A DNA stretch of 64,000 nt from Vespa crabro (taxonomy: Eukaryota > Arthropoda > Insecta > Hymenoptera > Vespidae): positions 1,364,001 to 1,428,000 of the forward strand of contig NC_060966.1 in the NCBI RefSeq assembly GCF_910589235.1. The letters are read 5' to 3'. Position numbers and translations under genes: made by a program. The notes below the pieces were generated by a model. It was not told the origin of the DNA and did no database searches. It worked only from the letters and a program-made list of their open reading frames with translations. Positions within the stretch are counted from its first letter, which is position 1; the number at the start of each line of letters is the position of its first letter. This document shows, piece by piece, positions 11,991 to 26,240 of this stretch.

Positions 11991-14900
11991 TACTATTATA
12001 ATCTTTATTATCGTTATTATCATTATTATTGTTACCATTATTATTGTTTTCATTATTTTTATTATGTTATTAATATTATTATCGATATTATCGTTATTAT
12101 TATTAACGTTTTTATCGGTATTACCGATGTTATTATTATTACGATTATTACTATTATCATTAATATCATTATTATTGTTATTATCGACATTATTATTATT
12201 ATTATTATCGTTATCATCGTAGTTATCATTATTAGCATTATTATGATTATTAGAGTTATTATTGTTATTTTTGTTATCGTTATTAACGTTAATTCTATAA
12301 TTATTGCTGTTATTATTATCACTATTACCGTTATTATTTTTATTATTATTATCGATATTATCGTTAATATTGATATTATTGTTATCGTTATTATCGTTAT
12401 TATCAATACTACGTTTATATCACTTTATTGTTATTATTATTATCGTTATTATAGTTTTTTCGTTATTATCGTTATTACTGTAATATTATTATCCTTATTA
12501 TTGTTTTTATCGTTATTATCGTTATTACTGTTATATTATTATCATTATATTATTATCCTTATTACGCTATTATCGGTATTATCGATATTATCGATATTGT
12601 TATTATAATTATTATCATTATTTCCGTTATTACTGTTATTATTTTTATTATTTATATTATTACTATTACCACTATCGTTATTATCTTTATTAACGTTATT
12701 ATCGTTATGATTGCTATTCCCGTCATTATCGTTATAAATTTTATTATTATAATTATCGTTATTATCGTTATTATTGTTATTATTATTGCCGTTATTATTG
12801 TTACTATCGTTATTACTGCTATAATTATTGTCGTTATTATTGTTTCAAATATTATAATTATTATCCTTATTATCTTTATTAATGTAAATAATATTATTAT
12901 TACTATCGATATTATCATTTTTATTATTATCGTTATTATCATTATTATCCCTATTAATTTTATTATTTTTATAATAATTCACGTTACTATTATTATTGTC
13001 ATTTATAATATTATTATTTAAGTATTATCATCATTATCGTTATTTTTGTTATTATTAAAATTATCTTTCTTATAGTAATTATCGTTATTATCGAAATTAT
13101 TGTTATTATTTTTAATTCCGTCAATATCGTTATTATTATTATAGTTATTACGGCTATAATCGTTATAATCGTTATTATTGTTATTACTATATTTATTATA
13201 ATTATCGTTATTATCGTTATTATCGTTATTATTGTTTTTACTATTATTATTATTATTATTGTAATTATCGTTTTTATTATTATCGATATTATCATTATTA
13301 TCGTTATTATTTTTATCATTCTTATTATTACTATTATTAGTATCGTTATTATCGTTATTCTTCTTCTTCTTATTATTATTATTGTCTTTTTTATCTTTAA
13401 TATCGATATTATAATTATTATTATTATCGAAATTATCATTTTCATCGTTTTTAATATTATTGTTATCATCGTTGTTATCGTAAATATTGTATTTATCCTT
13501 ATTATTTTTATTGCTATTATCATTAATATCGTTATTATTATTATCGTTATTAACGTAATAATCGTTATTATTTTTATTTTTATTATTATTATTATCGTCA
13601 TTATCGTTATTATTATTAACGTTATTATCGTTACTATCGTTATTATTGTTATTACTATTATTATCATTATTATCGGTTTTATCGTTATTATTGCTATTAT
13701 TATTTTTGTTATTAATGTTATAATCATAATTAATTTTATTTTTTATCGTTATTATCGTTATTATCGTTGTTATTTTTATTATTATTATCTTGAATAACGT
13801 TAACATCAATGTCATCTACAATATTCTTATTTATATTATTGATTTTATCGTTAATATCGTTATTATTATTATTATTGTTATCGCTATTACCGATATTATT
13901 ATAATAGTTATTATCGTTATTATCGTTAATATTGGTATTGTCCTTATTATTTTTATTATTATTATCGTTATTAATGTTATTATCATTATTAATGTTATTA
14001 TAGTTATCGTTATCACCGTTATTATCCATAAGATTGTTATTATTATTATTATTATTATTAATGCTATCATCGTTGTTATCGTTATTAATATTATCGTTAA
14101 AATCGTTTTTGTCAATATTATTGATATTACTGTTATTATCACTATTATTATTATTACTATTTTCGTTATTAATGTTATTATTCTTAATATTATTAATACT
14201 TCTTTTATTATTAACGTTATAATCGTTATTATTCTTATCGTTATTAACAATACTACTGTTATCGTAATTATCGTTATTTTTGCTATTAATATAATTACTT
14301 TTATAATCGTTATTACTTTTATTATAGTTATTATCGATATTATTTTTATTATTATTATTATTATTATCGATATTATCGTTACTATCGCTATTAAGGTTAT
14401 CATTTTTATTATTATTATCTTTATTATCCTTATCATTATTATTATTATTATCGTTATTATCATTATTATTGTTACTATCGATATTATTATTATTATTATT
14501 ATCGTTATTTTCATTGTTATGATTATCGATGTTATCGTTATGATCATTATTATTTTTATTTTTATTATTATTATTATAGATATTTTCATAAATATTGTTA
14601 ATATTATTTTCGATATTATCGTTATTATTGTTATTATTATTATCGTTAAAATTGTTTTAAACGTTATTATTGTTCTTACTGTTATTATTGCTACTATTAT
14701 TATCCTTATTATCGTTATTATAGTTATTATTCTTAATATTGTTATTTTTGCTTCTATTATTATTGTTATTATCTTTATTATCGCTATTATTGGTATTATT
14801 GTTAATATAATTATCGTTATTATCATTATTTTCGTAATTATTGTTATTATTGTTAATATCATTATCGTTATTAACGTTAATATCATTGATATATTTATAT

Positions 14901-17900
14901 TTACTATTATTATTATCGTAATTGTCGTTATTATCTTTAGTATCATTATTAATATTATCGTTACTATCGTTATTATTATAATCGTTAATATCGTTGTTAT
15001 CGTTTTTATTATTATTATTTATTTTCTATCATAATTGTTATTATCACTTATATGATTATTATTATTATCATTTTTATCGTAATTATCGTTGATTTCGTTA
15101 TTATCGTTATTATTATTATTACTATTATCGTTATTATTGTTATTATCATTGTTGTTGTTATTATTATAATTATTATTAGCAATATTATAGTTATTATTGT
15201 TTTAAGTATTATCTTTATTATGGTTATTAGCGTATTTAGCGTTATTATCAATATCAATATTGTAGTTATTATCGTTGTAATTAATATCGTTCTTATCTTT
15301 ATTATTGTTATTATTGTCATTATTTCTACTAATATTATCATTATTAACTCTTATTATCGATATTATTATTGTCGTTATTAACGTAATTATCGTTATTATT
15401 ATTATCGATATTATCTTCATTATCGTTATTATTATTATCGTTATTATTGTTATTATCGATATTATTGTTATTAACATTATAATTTTTTACGTTAATATCA
15501 TCATAATTGCAATTATGATTATCGTTATTATTAGTGTTATAAATAATCTAAATAATATAAATAAGTTTTTATTGTTATTTTTATTATCGTTGTCATAGTC
15601 ATCATCTCTCCTTTCGTTTTTATTATTATTATCATTAATATTATTATTATTGTTGTTATCATTCCAATTGTTATTAATATTTTGGATTTTATCGTTATTA
15701 TTGTTTTTCTATTATCTTTAATATCCTTATAATTGCTATTATTAATATAATTATTATCCTTGTTAACATTATTATCTTTATTATCGTTATTATTATTGTC
15801 GTTAAACTCGTTTTTATCGTTATTATTGTTATTACTGTTATTATTACTACTATGATTATCCTCTTTATCGTAATTAAAGATATTATTCTTAATATTATTA
15901 TTGTTATTTATATTATTACCGTTAATATCGTTTCTATTGTTATTATTATTATCTATATTATCGTAAATATTTTAATTATTATAATCGATATTATCGTTAA
16001 TATCGTCTTTATTACTAACGCAATTATCGTTATTACCGTCATTATCGTTATTATCGTTATTATCATTATTACTATTATCGATAATATCTTCATTATCTTT
16101 ATTATGGTTATTACCTTTATTATCGTTAATATCGATATTATCGTTTCTATTGTTATTATTATTGTCGTTAATATCATTAATAATATTATCTGCATAATCG
16201 TTATTATCGTTATTATTATTTTTTTTTAATATTACCACTATTATTATCGTTATTATACTAAATATCGTTATTATGATTATTATTAAAAATACTATTAATA
16301 CCGTTATATTCGTTATTATCGTTATTATCGTTATTATTATTATTATTACTATTGTGGTTATTATCGTTAATATTATAATTGTTGTTATCGTAATTATCTT
16401 TATTAATATTATTAATGTTGTCGTAATTATCGTTAATATTAATATCGTTATAATCCTTATTATCATTATTATTGTTGTTATTAATATTATTATTTCGTTA
16501 TTAAAGTTATTATTATAGTCGTTGCTATCGTTATTATCGTTATTATATTTATTATTACTATTATTATTATCGATATTATTGGTAATATTTTTATTGTTTT
16601 TAACGATTTTATCGTTATTATCGTTATTATTATTTTAGTTATTATCGTTTTCATCGTTATCATCGTTGTGTTTAATATTATTATTAATATTATTGTCGTT
16701 ATTATCTTTATTATCGTTATTATTATTATTATTATTATTAGTGACGTTATTATCTTAATTATCGTTATTATCGTTATTATCGCTATTATCGTTAATATCG
16801 TTATTATCTTTTATTATTATTTTTATTATTATTAATATTATTATCGTTCTTATGATAATAATCATCTTAATCATTAATATAGTTATTATTATTATAGATA
16901 TTGTCTTTAATATCGTTAATATCATTATTATTATTATTACATTGTTGTTATTAACGATCATATCGTTATTGTCATTATTATCGTTATTATCGTTATTGTC
17001 GTTTTTATCTATATTATTGTTATTATTGTTATTATTATTATCGTTATTATAGATAATATCGTTTTTATCGGATTTGTTGATATTACTATTAACGTTATTA
17101 TCTGTATTATCATTATTATTATTATCGTAATTATTGTCATTATCGTTATTATTATTATTGTTATTAATATAGTTAATATCGTTATTATTGTGATTAGTAT
17201 TATCGAATTTATCCTCATTGTCATTATTATCGTTATTATTGTTATTATTAATATTGTTATCATCATAACAATTATTACACGTTATTATCATTATTATCGT
17301 CATTATTATTGTAATTATTATCGTTATCATCGTTGTTTTTATTATCGATATTATTGCTAACATTGTCATTACGAATATTATAATTGTCGTTTTTAACGTT
17401 AGAATCGTTATAATTGTTATTATTATTATCGTTACTCACGTTAATGTCGTTATTATTGTTATTATTGGTAATATTATTACTACAAATATCCAAATTATCT
17501 TTATTATCCGTCTTATTAATATTATTACTAACCTTATTATCATTATTATTGTTATTATCTTTATTATTATTATAGTTAATGTCGTTTATATCTTTATTAA
17601 CTTTATTAATATATTAACTATTATCGTTATAGTCGTTATTATTATTAATATTATATTCGCTATTATTGTAATTATTATTATCGTTATTATCCTTATTATC
17701 TTTATTGTTCTTTCTATTATTATCGTTACTATCTTTATTACTATTTTTATTTATATTAATATTCTTGTTATTATTATCATTATCCATATTATCGTTATCA
17801 TCGTTATTATAAATGTTATAATCGTTCTTTTCGAAATTATCGTTGTTACGATTATTATTGTTACTTTTATAATTGTTATTATCGTTATTATCGTTTTTAT

Positions 17901-18293
17901 TGTTATTATCGTTATTATCGTTATTAACGGTATTATCGTTATTATCATTATTATTATTACTATTATTATTATTATTATCGTTATTATTGTTATTATTATT
18001 ATCGTTGTCATCGTTATTATCATTATTTTCGATATTATAATTATTATTATTATCATTATTATCGTTGATATCGTTATTATTTTATTATTATTGTTATTAT
18101 CGATATTTTCGATATTATTTTTGTTATTAGTATAGTTATTATCGTTATTATCGTATTATTATTATTATTATTATTGCTTTTCTCGTTATTATTTTATTAT
18201 TATTATTATTATTATCGTTATTATCGTTATTATTTTTATTATTCTTTCCGTTATTATCGTTACTATTATTATCGTTATTAGCGTTATTATTAT
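11991..18293 (-). repeat. Microsatellite-like array, T-rich strand on top
   Basis: ATTATCGTT/ATT-type repeat, the reverse complement of the preceding array type. 13790-16500 is repeated in the same orientation, with an internal deletion, at 38880-40850; the landmark GTTAACATCAATGTCATCTA occurs at about 13800 and 38900. No gene, RNA gene or LINE piece seen in 6.3 kb. Confidence 0.94.
13790..16500 (-). repeat. Array block C, direct copy at 38880-40850
   Basis: Matching stretches occur in the same order: GTTAACATCAATGTCATCTA (about 13800 and 38900), the ATTATTTTTATTATTATTAT region near 14550 and 40165, and ATTATTAATGTTGTCGTAAT near 16410 and 40700. About 0.7-1 kb present near 15.0-16.2 kb is absent from the second copy. 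Confidence 0.75.
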
Positions 18294-18570
18294 CCCCTCT
18301 GCGTGTGGTGAAGTATAATACTCCCTCAGTACTCTCTGCTTGTCGTAGGAGGCAACTAAAAGGGACTGTGCGAATTGCTTGTGAATGTTCTTGTATGGCT
18401 ATTCTATACCTTTGTTCTTGTTTTATATTATTTTCTATTCTTTCTCTCACTCTCAAGCATCCTTCCATTCCTTTCCTTGCCTTTGGGGAGCTTGCCTCAC
18501 AATATTTATATTTATTATGATGGATAGAAGAGAAAAAGTATAAAGCGGGCGTTGGAGGGACACCCACGCT
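18294..18570 (+). promoter_or_regulatory. LINE 5' leader / probable internal promoter region
   Basis: This leader is conserved in all three copies that keep a 5' end (18294, 48486, and 31835 on the minus strand). It contains a short inverted repeat AGTAT-A-ATACT and the block TCGTAGGAGGCAACTAAAAG. LINEs of this kind are transcribed from an internal promoter in the 5' UTR, and several R1-clade leaders fold as ribozymes, so either role is possible. Neither is shown by the sequence. Confidence 0.5.
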
Positions 18571-18576
18571 ACGGCG

Positions 18577-19623
18577 GTGCCAGGTGGTGTTAGGGCAGGC
18601 CATCCGCCGTTGTCATCAAACAACTGCCAGGAACTTGGGGTAGGCAATCTGACCCCAGCTCTGAATATTGCATCGGGAAGAGCATCACAGTTTGGCGACC
18701 TGGCCATAGCGCCAGGAAGAGTAAGATATGAGGAAAACCACATGAAGGAGTGGCAGTTGATTGCCAGGACCGTTGATATTACGCGGTTCTGCGTCCTGAC
18801 GTCACCTATCCAGCCTGCGAATGGGACACCACAAGATGGAGAGAGTGAGAAACTCGCGCAAGCAAAATTCCTCCATGCCAAAATGAAGTTGGCTATTGCT
18901 AGACAGCCAAATGTCAACGACCTCCGGCCGTGCACTAGGCGAATACTGATGCGTGCCACCGAAGCCAGGATGCAGTACGGCGCAAAAGTATGTGCGGAGG
19001 CCCTGCGAAAAGAGAATTGTTGCAAAAGCATAGCCGCGGTACAGAGTAGGGGCGCTCTACGTATCGCTTGCTCCTACCGCACGGTCTCTGAGCCCGCGGT
19101 GCTAGTGGGCGCGGGAGTAATGCCGATCTTTCTACTAGCCCAGGAGAGACAATTCGTCCACCAGAAAAGGTCCGCTTTTGGTAAGGAGGAGGCATCATGG
19201 CTCGCCAGGAATACCAGCATCGAGGCCTGGCAAAGCAGATGGGAACGGGAGCCTAGGGGCAGATGGACGGCCCGACTCGTCAGTCGGCTGGACAGCTGGC
19301 TAAACCGGGAGGAGGGGGAGGTAGACTTCTACATCACCCTATTTTTAACAGGGTATGTTCTGTTCTGCTCCTACCTCGCAACAATGAGGAAGGTTGTAGA
19401 CGTTAAATGCTACTATGGCGACTCAACCGTAGAAGACGCCCACCACACGTTCTTCATATGTGCACGGTGGAGCGCAGAACGATTTACCGTGGAGCATGAG
19501 CTCGGAGACATGTCGCCGGACAACATTGTCGAGAAAGAGCTGCGAGGGCAGAAGGAGTGGAACAGGTATGCCTGCTACGTGAGGGCAATCTTACGTAAAA
19601 AGAAGGAGATGGGCGGCCAATAG
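18577..19623 (+). CDS. ORF1-ORF2 fusion protein of the deleted LINE, 348 codons, uninterrupted
   Basis: The N-terminal ~116 codons are the start of ORF1 (block GTPQDGESEKLAQAK). From codon ~117 the frame continues as the ORF2 C-terminal domain (RPCTRRIL, then RKENCCKSIAAVQ, ETWQSRW-like and the His/Cys motif CYYGDSTVEDAHHTFFIC), ending at a normal TAG. The junction lies at AATGTCAACG (18910-18919), a motif found in both parent ORFs, so the deletion used about 10 bp of microhomology and stayed in frame. The open frame begins at GTG 18577. The codon at 18571, aligned with an ATG in the 31-kb copy, is ACG here, and the first true ATG is 18742 (codon 56). It lacks endonuclease and RT, so it would have to be mobilised in trans. 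Whether it is translated is unknown. Confidence 0.8.
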   Translation: MPGGVRAGHPPLSSNNCQELGVGNLTPALNIASGRASQFGDLAIAPGRVRYEENHMKEWQLIARTVDITRFCVLTSPIQPANGTPQDGESEKLAQAKFLHAKMKLAIARQPNVNDLRPCTRRILMRATEARMQYGAKVCAEALRKENCCKSIAAVQSRGALRIACSYRTVSEPAVLVGAGVMPIFLLAQERQFVHQKRSAFGKEEASWLARNTSIEAWQSRWEREPRGRWTARLVSRLDSWLNREEGEVDFYITLFLTGYVLFCSYLATMRKVVDVKCYYGDSTVEDAHHTFFICARWSAERFTVEHELGDMSPDNIVEKELRGQKEWNRYACYVRAILRKKKEMGGQ

Positions 19624-19910
19624 ACATACCACCAACGTTGCACCAGGATCCTGTCATGTGGAGACAAATTGTGGTCGTCCTAATTAATGGGACATGATGA
19701 AGTGGCGCGATTATGAATTAATATCATATGACGGAACCGGGATGGTTTCACTATGCCTCTAGAATATGATATGCGATTAATCAGTAGTGCCTATTCCATC
19801 GATGAGCCCGACACTACAGGGACTTTAACGGAGTCCCAAATGGTAAAGGGTTCCTCTGGAGTTCTGAGTCAGTGAGTAAAGATTGGCATCCTCAGACCAT
19901 CAAAAAAAAA
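19624..19910 (+). other. LINE 3' UTR and A-tail
   Basis: It follows the ORF stop and includes GGTTTCACTATGCCTCTAGA, TAAAGGGTTCCTC and ATTGGCATCCTCAGACC before A9. The same blocks occur at 52882-53161, 10588-10866 and 4801-5092. In LINEs the 3' UTR and tail are what the RT binds to begin target-primed reverse transcription, so conservation here is expected. Confidence 0.8.
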
Positions 19911-20096
19911 TTATCGTTATTATTATTATCCCTATTATCGTAATTCCCGTTATTATCGTTATTATTATTAATATGATTATAGTCACTATCGTTATTATTA
20001 TTATCTTTATTAACGTAATTATCGTTATTTTATTTATTATTGAAAATATTATTATCGTCGTTATCGTTATTAATATTATCGTTATTATTGTTATTA

Positions 20097-20130
<34 letters not shown>

Positions 20131-21849
20131 CTTTATTAACGTTAATATTGCTATAATTATTTTTTTAATTAACGCAATTATCCTTAATAATTTTATTATT
20201 CTTAACGATATTATCGTTATTATCGTTACTATCGCTATTATTAATATTATTATTATCGTCATTATCGTTATTATTGTTTCCTTTGCTTTTTTATTATTAC
20301 TATTAACGTTACTATCGTTATTACTATTATTATTAATATTATTATTATAATTGCCGTAACTATTGTTATTATCGCAATTAATAATATTATTATTATTATT
20401 ATCGTTATTATTTTCTTTATCGTTATTATTGTTATTATTATTAACGTTAACATAGTTATAATCCTTATTTTTGTTATTATTATATATATTATTATCGTTA
20501 TTATCGTTGGTATCGTTATTACTGTTATTATTATTATAATTATTATCGTTACTATCGTTATTATTGTTCGTATTACTATAGTTATTATGGTTATTATTGT
20601 TAATATTATTAATATTATTATCGTTATGATAATTAATATCGTTATTATCGTTAACTTCGTTATTGTCTTCATTATTATGATTTTTATTATCGTTATTATC
20701 GTTATTATCGTTACTATTATTACTATTGTCGTTCTTATCATTATTATTAATATTATTATTATTATTATCGAAATTAACGTTATTATCGTTATTATTGTTA
20801 TCGTTATTAACAGTATTGTCGTTATTATTGTTATTATTACTAAAATTATTAAGGTTATTATCGTTATTATCGATATTATCGTTATTATTTTTATTATTAT
20901 TTTCAATATTAACGTTAATATTGTTATTAAAATTATCGATATTATAGTTACTATCATTATTATCGTTATTGTCCTTATTATTGTTTTTATTATTATTATT
21001 ATCGATATTATCGTTAACATTGTTATTATTATTATCGATAATATCGTTATCATCTTTTTTATTATTATCGTTAATACCGATATTATCGTTAGTAACGTTA
21101 TTTTTGTTATTATTACTACAATTATTATCGTCGATATCGTTATTATCGTTAGTACTGTTAATTTGTTTTCATTATTAATATGATTATCGTTATTATCGTT
21201 ATTATCCTAAATATCGTTATTAATACTATTTTTATTATCGTCATTATCGTTATTATTGTTATTATTACTATTGATACTGTCATAATTATTATTATATGTT
21301 ATTATCGTTATTATCGTTATTATCGTTATTTTCGTTCTTATTGTTATAACTTATATCTTTCTTATAGTTATTATTATTTTCGATATTATCGTTAACATCG
21401 TTATTATTATTATTATAATTGTCGTTATTAACGTAATTATCTTTATTTTCGTAATGATTGTAAATATTCTTATTATTATTATATATATTATAGAAATTAT
21501 TCTTATGATTATTATTGTAATTATTACTATTATTATTATCGTTATTATCGTTATTATTAATATTGATATTATCGTTATTATCGTTGTTATCGATATTATG
21601 TTTATAATAATTATGATAATGTGTCTTATTTTTGTTATTATTGGTATTATTGTTATTGTTATTATATTTATTATTGCTATTATTATTATTATTATTATAG
21701 TAGTCATTATCTTTGTTATCGTTATTACTATTTTTAGTGTTGTTATTATTATGAAAATTATTGTTATGCTTATTATCTGAATTATCTTTACTTTTATTCT
21801 TATTATTATTGTTATTATCGTTATTATCGTTATTATTATTATTTTTACT

Positions 21850-21881
<32 letters not shown>

Positions 21882-24224
21882 CGTTAATATCATTATTATC
21901 GTTATTATATTTGTAATTGTTATTATTAATATCGTTATTTCGTTATGATCGTTATTATTGTTATTATTAATATTTTTATCTTACTTATTTTTGTTATTAT
22001 TGTTACTATATTTATCGTTATTATCTTTAATATCGTTATTATTATTATTATCATTATCGTTATTATCGTTATTATAGTGTCTATCGTTATTATTCTTATT
22101 ATTATTATTATTATGATTATTATTATTATCGTCGATATAGTTATTATCGTTATAACTGTTCTTTTAATTATCGATATTTCGTTATTATTGTTATAATTAT
22201 TATTACTATTATTATTGATAATATCGTTTTCTTGTTATTATTGTTCGTAGAATTGTCTTTACTATCGTTATTATCGTTATTATCATTATTATTGTTGTTA
22301 TTATTATTATCATTATTCTCATTATCGTTATTATCGTAATTATCGATATTATCCTTATTATTATTACTATTATTATTATTATTATCGATAATGTCATCTT
22401 TATTGATATTATCTTTATAATTGTCATTATTAATATTGATATTTCGTTTTTATCATTACTATTGTTGTTATTACTGTTGTTATTACCGTTATTATTGTCA
22501 TATTTATTATTAGTATAGATATTTTTTTAACATCTTTATAATCGAATATATAGTCATTATTTTTAACGATATTATCATTTTTATTATTATTATTATTGCC
22601 GTCATTATCGTTTATATCGTTATTATTATTAATATTATTATTATCATTATTATAGTTATTCTCTTTATTATCCTTATTATCGTTATTTTTATTATTATTA
22701 TAATCGTTATTATCGTTATTATGATTATTATTATGGTCGTTATTTACGTCTTAATTATTATCGATATTATTGTTATTATCGTTATTATCGTTATTTTCGT
22801 TATTATCGTTATAATTGTTATTATTTTTATCATTACTGTCGCTAAAATCGTTATTATTATTATTATTTTTATTATTATTACTATTATATTCAATATTATC
22901 GTTATTATTGTTCTTACTATTATTATCATTATCGTTATTTTCGTTAGTTTAGTTATTATAATTATAGCTATTATAATTATTAACGTTATAATCGATTTTA
23001 TTGTTATTACTATTACCGTTATTATGGTTATTATTATTATTAATTTTATCGTTATTATCATTATTTTTTATATAGATATTATCGTTATTATCGTTATTAT
23101 TGTTATCATTAAAGTTATTATCGATAATATCATTCTTATCGTCATTATTTCTTTATATTTATTATCGTCATTATCGTTATTCTCATTACCGTTTTTATCG
23201 TTACTATCGTTAGTATTGTTATTTTTAATACCGTTATTATTGGTATTATTGTTATTATTGTTATTATCGTTATTATTTTTATAATTATTACATACGCATT
23301 TATCGTTATTCTTGCTTTTATTGTTAATATTATGATTGACATTAACGTTTTTATCGTTATTATTGGTATTATTATTACTAGTCATATCGTTATTATCGTT
23401 ATTATTGTTATAGTTATTATCGTTATTATTATTATTATTATTATCGTTATTATTGTTATTAATATTATTATTATCGGCTATATCCTTTTTATTACTATCG
23501 TTATTATCGTTATTAACTTTATTATCGTTATTATTTTTATTAATATTATTATTATTATTATCATTTTCATCTTTATTATCGTTATTATCATTATTATTGT
23601 TAATATTATTATTATTATCATCATAGATATTATCGTTAATACTGTTAATATTATTGTCTATATTATCATTATAGTTTTTATTATTATTATCCTTATTATC
23701 GATATTATCCTTATTATTGTTATTATTGTTATTATTTCTTTTAATATTAACTATTTTTCTGTTATTATCGTTACTGTTATTATTATTATTATTATTGTCG
23801 CTGTTATCTACATTATTGTTATTATTATTATCCTTATTATCGTTATTATCGTTATAATTCTTAATATTATTATTATTATTTTGATAGATAATACCGTTCA
23901 TACAGTTATTATTATTATCGATAGTTTTATATTGTCGTTATTATTATTATCGTTATTATCGATATTAGCCATATAATTGTTTTATTTCTATTATAATTAT
24001 TATTAGTTTCGTTATTATCCGTATTTTTATTATTATTATAATTATTATTGTCGTTTTTATCTACATTATCGTTAATATTATTATTCCTATTATCGTTATT
24101 ATGTTTGTTATGGTTATTATCGTTTTTATTATTATCAGAATTATCATTATTATCGTTACTATTGTTATTATTAACGTTGTTATCGTTATTATCCCTATTA
24201 TTATTATTATTTGTCTTTATTATT
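19911..24224 (-). repeat. Microsatellite-like array, T-rich strand on top
   Basis: ATTATCGTT/ATT-type repeat starting immediately after the LINE A-tail. From about 22735 it is the inverted copy of sequence ending near 63950. No gene or RNA gene seen in 4.3 kb. Confidence 0.94.
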
Positions 24225-24260
24225 TATTTATCTTTAGTATATCGTTATATTAATAACAAT
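24225..24260. other. Strand-switch core 2 (T-rich to A-rich)
   Basis: The array flips orientation at TTATTTATTTATCTTTAGTA and the bases after it. The inverted partner of this junction is at 61660-61710, inside block B. Unlike core 1 it is not palindromic. Confidence 0.75.
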
Positions 24261-26172
24261 AATAACCAAAGTAACGATATTAACGATAATAATAATAACG
24301 ATAATAACGATTATAATAATAACGGTGACAACGATAATTACGGTAATAACGATAAGTAATAATAACAATATTAGTAATAATAAAGTCAATGACGATAATA
24401 ATTGTAGCAATAATAGCAATAATAACTACAATTACGATAATGACGATATTAACGATAAAATAATATCGATAATAACGATATTATCGATATTAATATTAAC
24501 AATGTTAAAGATGAATTCGAAAATATTAATAATAATAATAACAATAATAACGATGATAACGATATAAACGATTATAAAAATAACGACAAGAACGATAATA
24601 ATAATAATAATAATAAAAATATTAACGATATTAACGATAATAACGATAATAATGATAATACGGATAACAATAAAAATAATACTAAAAATAACAACGTTAT
24701 TAACAATAATATTAGTAATAATAATGACAATAATAATGCTAATAACGATTATATTGATAATAACTAGAATAATAATAATATTGACAAAAATAATATCGAT
24801 AAAAACGATAAAGACGATAATAATATTATTAATAATATCTATCAAAACAGTAATAACGAAAGTAAGATTATTAGCGAAAATAATATTAACAATAATAACG
24901 ATCATATCGATAATAATAATAACAAATATTATCAATAATATCGACAGTAATAATAAAAATAATTACATTAATAACTATAATAACGATAGTAACGTTAGAA
25001 ACTATAATAATAATAACAACTATAAAGATAATAACGATATTGACGTTAATAGGATAATTATAAATAACAACAATAACGATAATACGATAATAATGGTAAT
25101 AATAATGGTAAGAGCGATAATAGCTATAATAATAATAAGAGTAATAACGATAATAACGACAATAGAAATAACAATATAAACGATAATAACTATTATAACG
25201 ACAATAATCATAACAGTATTAACGACAACAACGATATTAATGATAATAAAGACAATATAATTTATAATAAAGGTAATAATGATAATAATAAATAAAATAA
25301 TAACGTTAATAACGTTAATATCAATAATAACGATGATCTTGATAATAACTATATAATTAATAATGATAATATCGACAAAAATAATAATAATAATAATAAC
25401 GATAATACCGATAACTACAATAATAACGAGAATGATAAAAATAATAAAGATAATAACGATATTAACGATAATAATGATAATATAGAAAATAATAATAATA
25501 ATATCAATAAAAACGATAATGACGATAATATCGATAATAATAATAATGAATATAACTCTAATAGCAATAAAAATCATAACGATAATAACGATAATAACAA
25601 TATAAATTGTAGTAAAATTAACAATAATAACGATAATAATGAAAATAACTATATTAACGATAAAAATGATAGTTAAGATAAAAATAATTATGATTATAAC
25701 GATAACAATAATAAAAATAATATCGATAGTAAAAATAATAAACGATAATGATGATAATAATAAAAATAATAATAATTATAATAATAAGAATTATGATAAT
25801 AAAGATAAAAACGACAATAATAATAACAATAATGACGATAACAATGATAAAAGTAATAATAATAATAACAATAGTAACGATATTCATAATAACGATAATA
25901 AAGATTCAACAATAAAAATTATTGTAATAATGTCGTTAATAATATTAACAATAATAACGATAATAACGATAATAAAAATAATGATAAAATCGATAATAAT
26001 AATAACAATTATCAGGATAATAACTATAATAACGACACTATAGATATAGTAATAGTAACAATAAAACTATAATAATGTTTATTACGATAATAATTATAAA
26101 AAAGTAACAATAATACCGGTAATAACGATAATAATAATAACAATAATATCGATAATGAATACGATAGTAACA

Positions 26173-26240
<68 letters not shown>

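Larger units (their letters stand above)
18294..19910 (+). mobile_element. Internally deleted R1-like LINE with both ends (about 1.6 kb)
   Basis: The element has the family 5' leader (CCCCTCTGCGTGTGG, then a GTCGTAGGAGGCAACTAAAA block near 18342-18361), ORF1 start region, ORF2 C-terminus, complete 3' UTR and an A9 tail at 19902-19910 followed directly by TTATCGTT array. About 3 kb of the full element (most of ORF1, all of the endonuclease and the RT catalytic core) is missing between 18910 and 18919. The 100 bp of array before the 5' end is an inverted, near-identical copy of the array behind the 5' end of the 28468-31835 element. Confidence 0.92.

Noticed and set aside
11991..18293. Telomeric repeat array
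   Set aside because: No TTAGG or related telomere unit was seen; the unit is ATTATCGTT.
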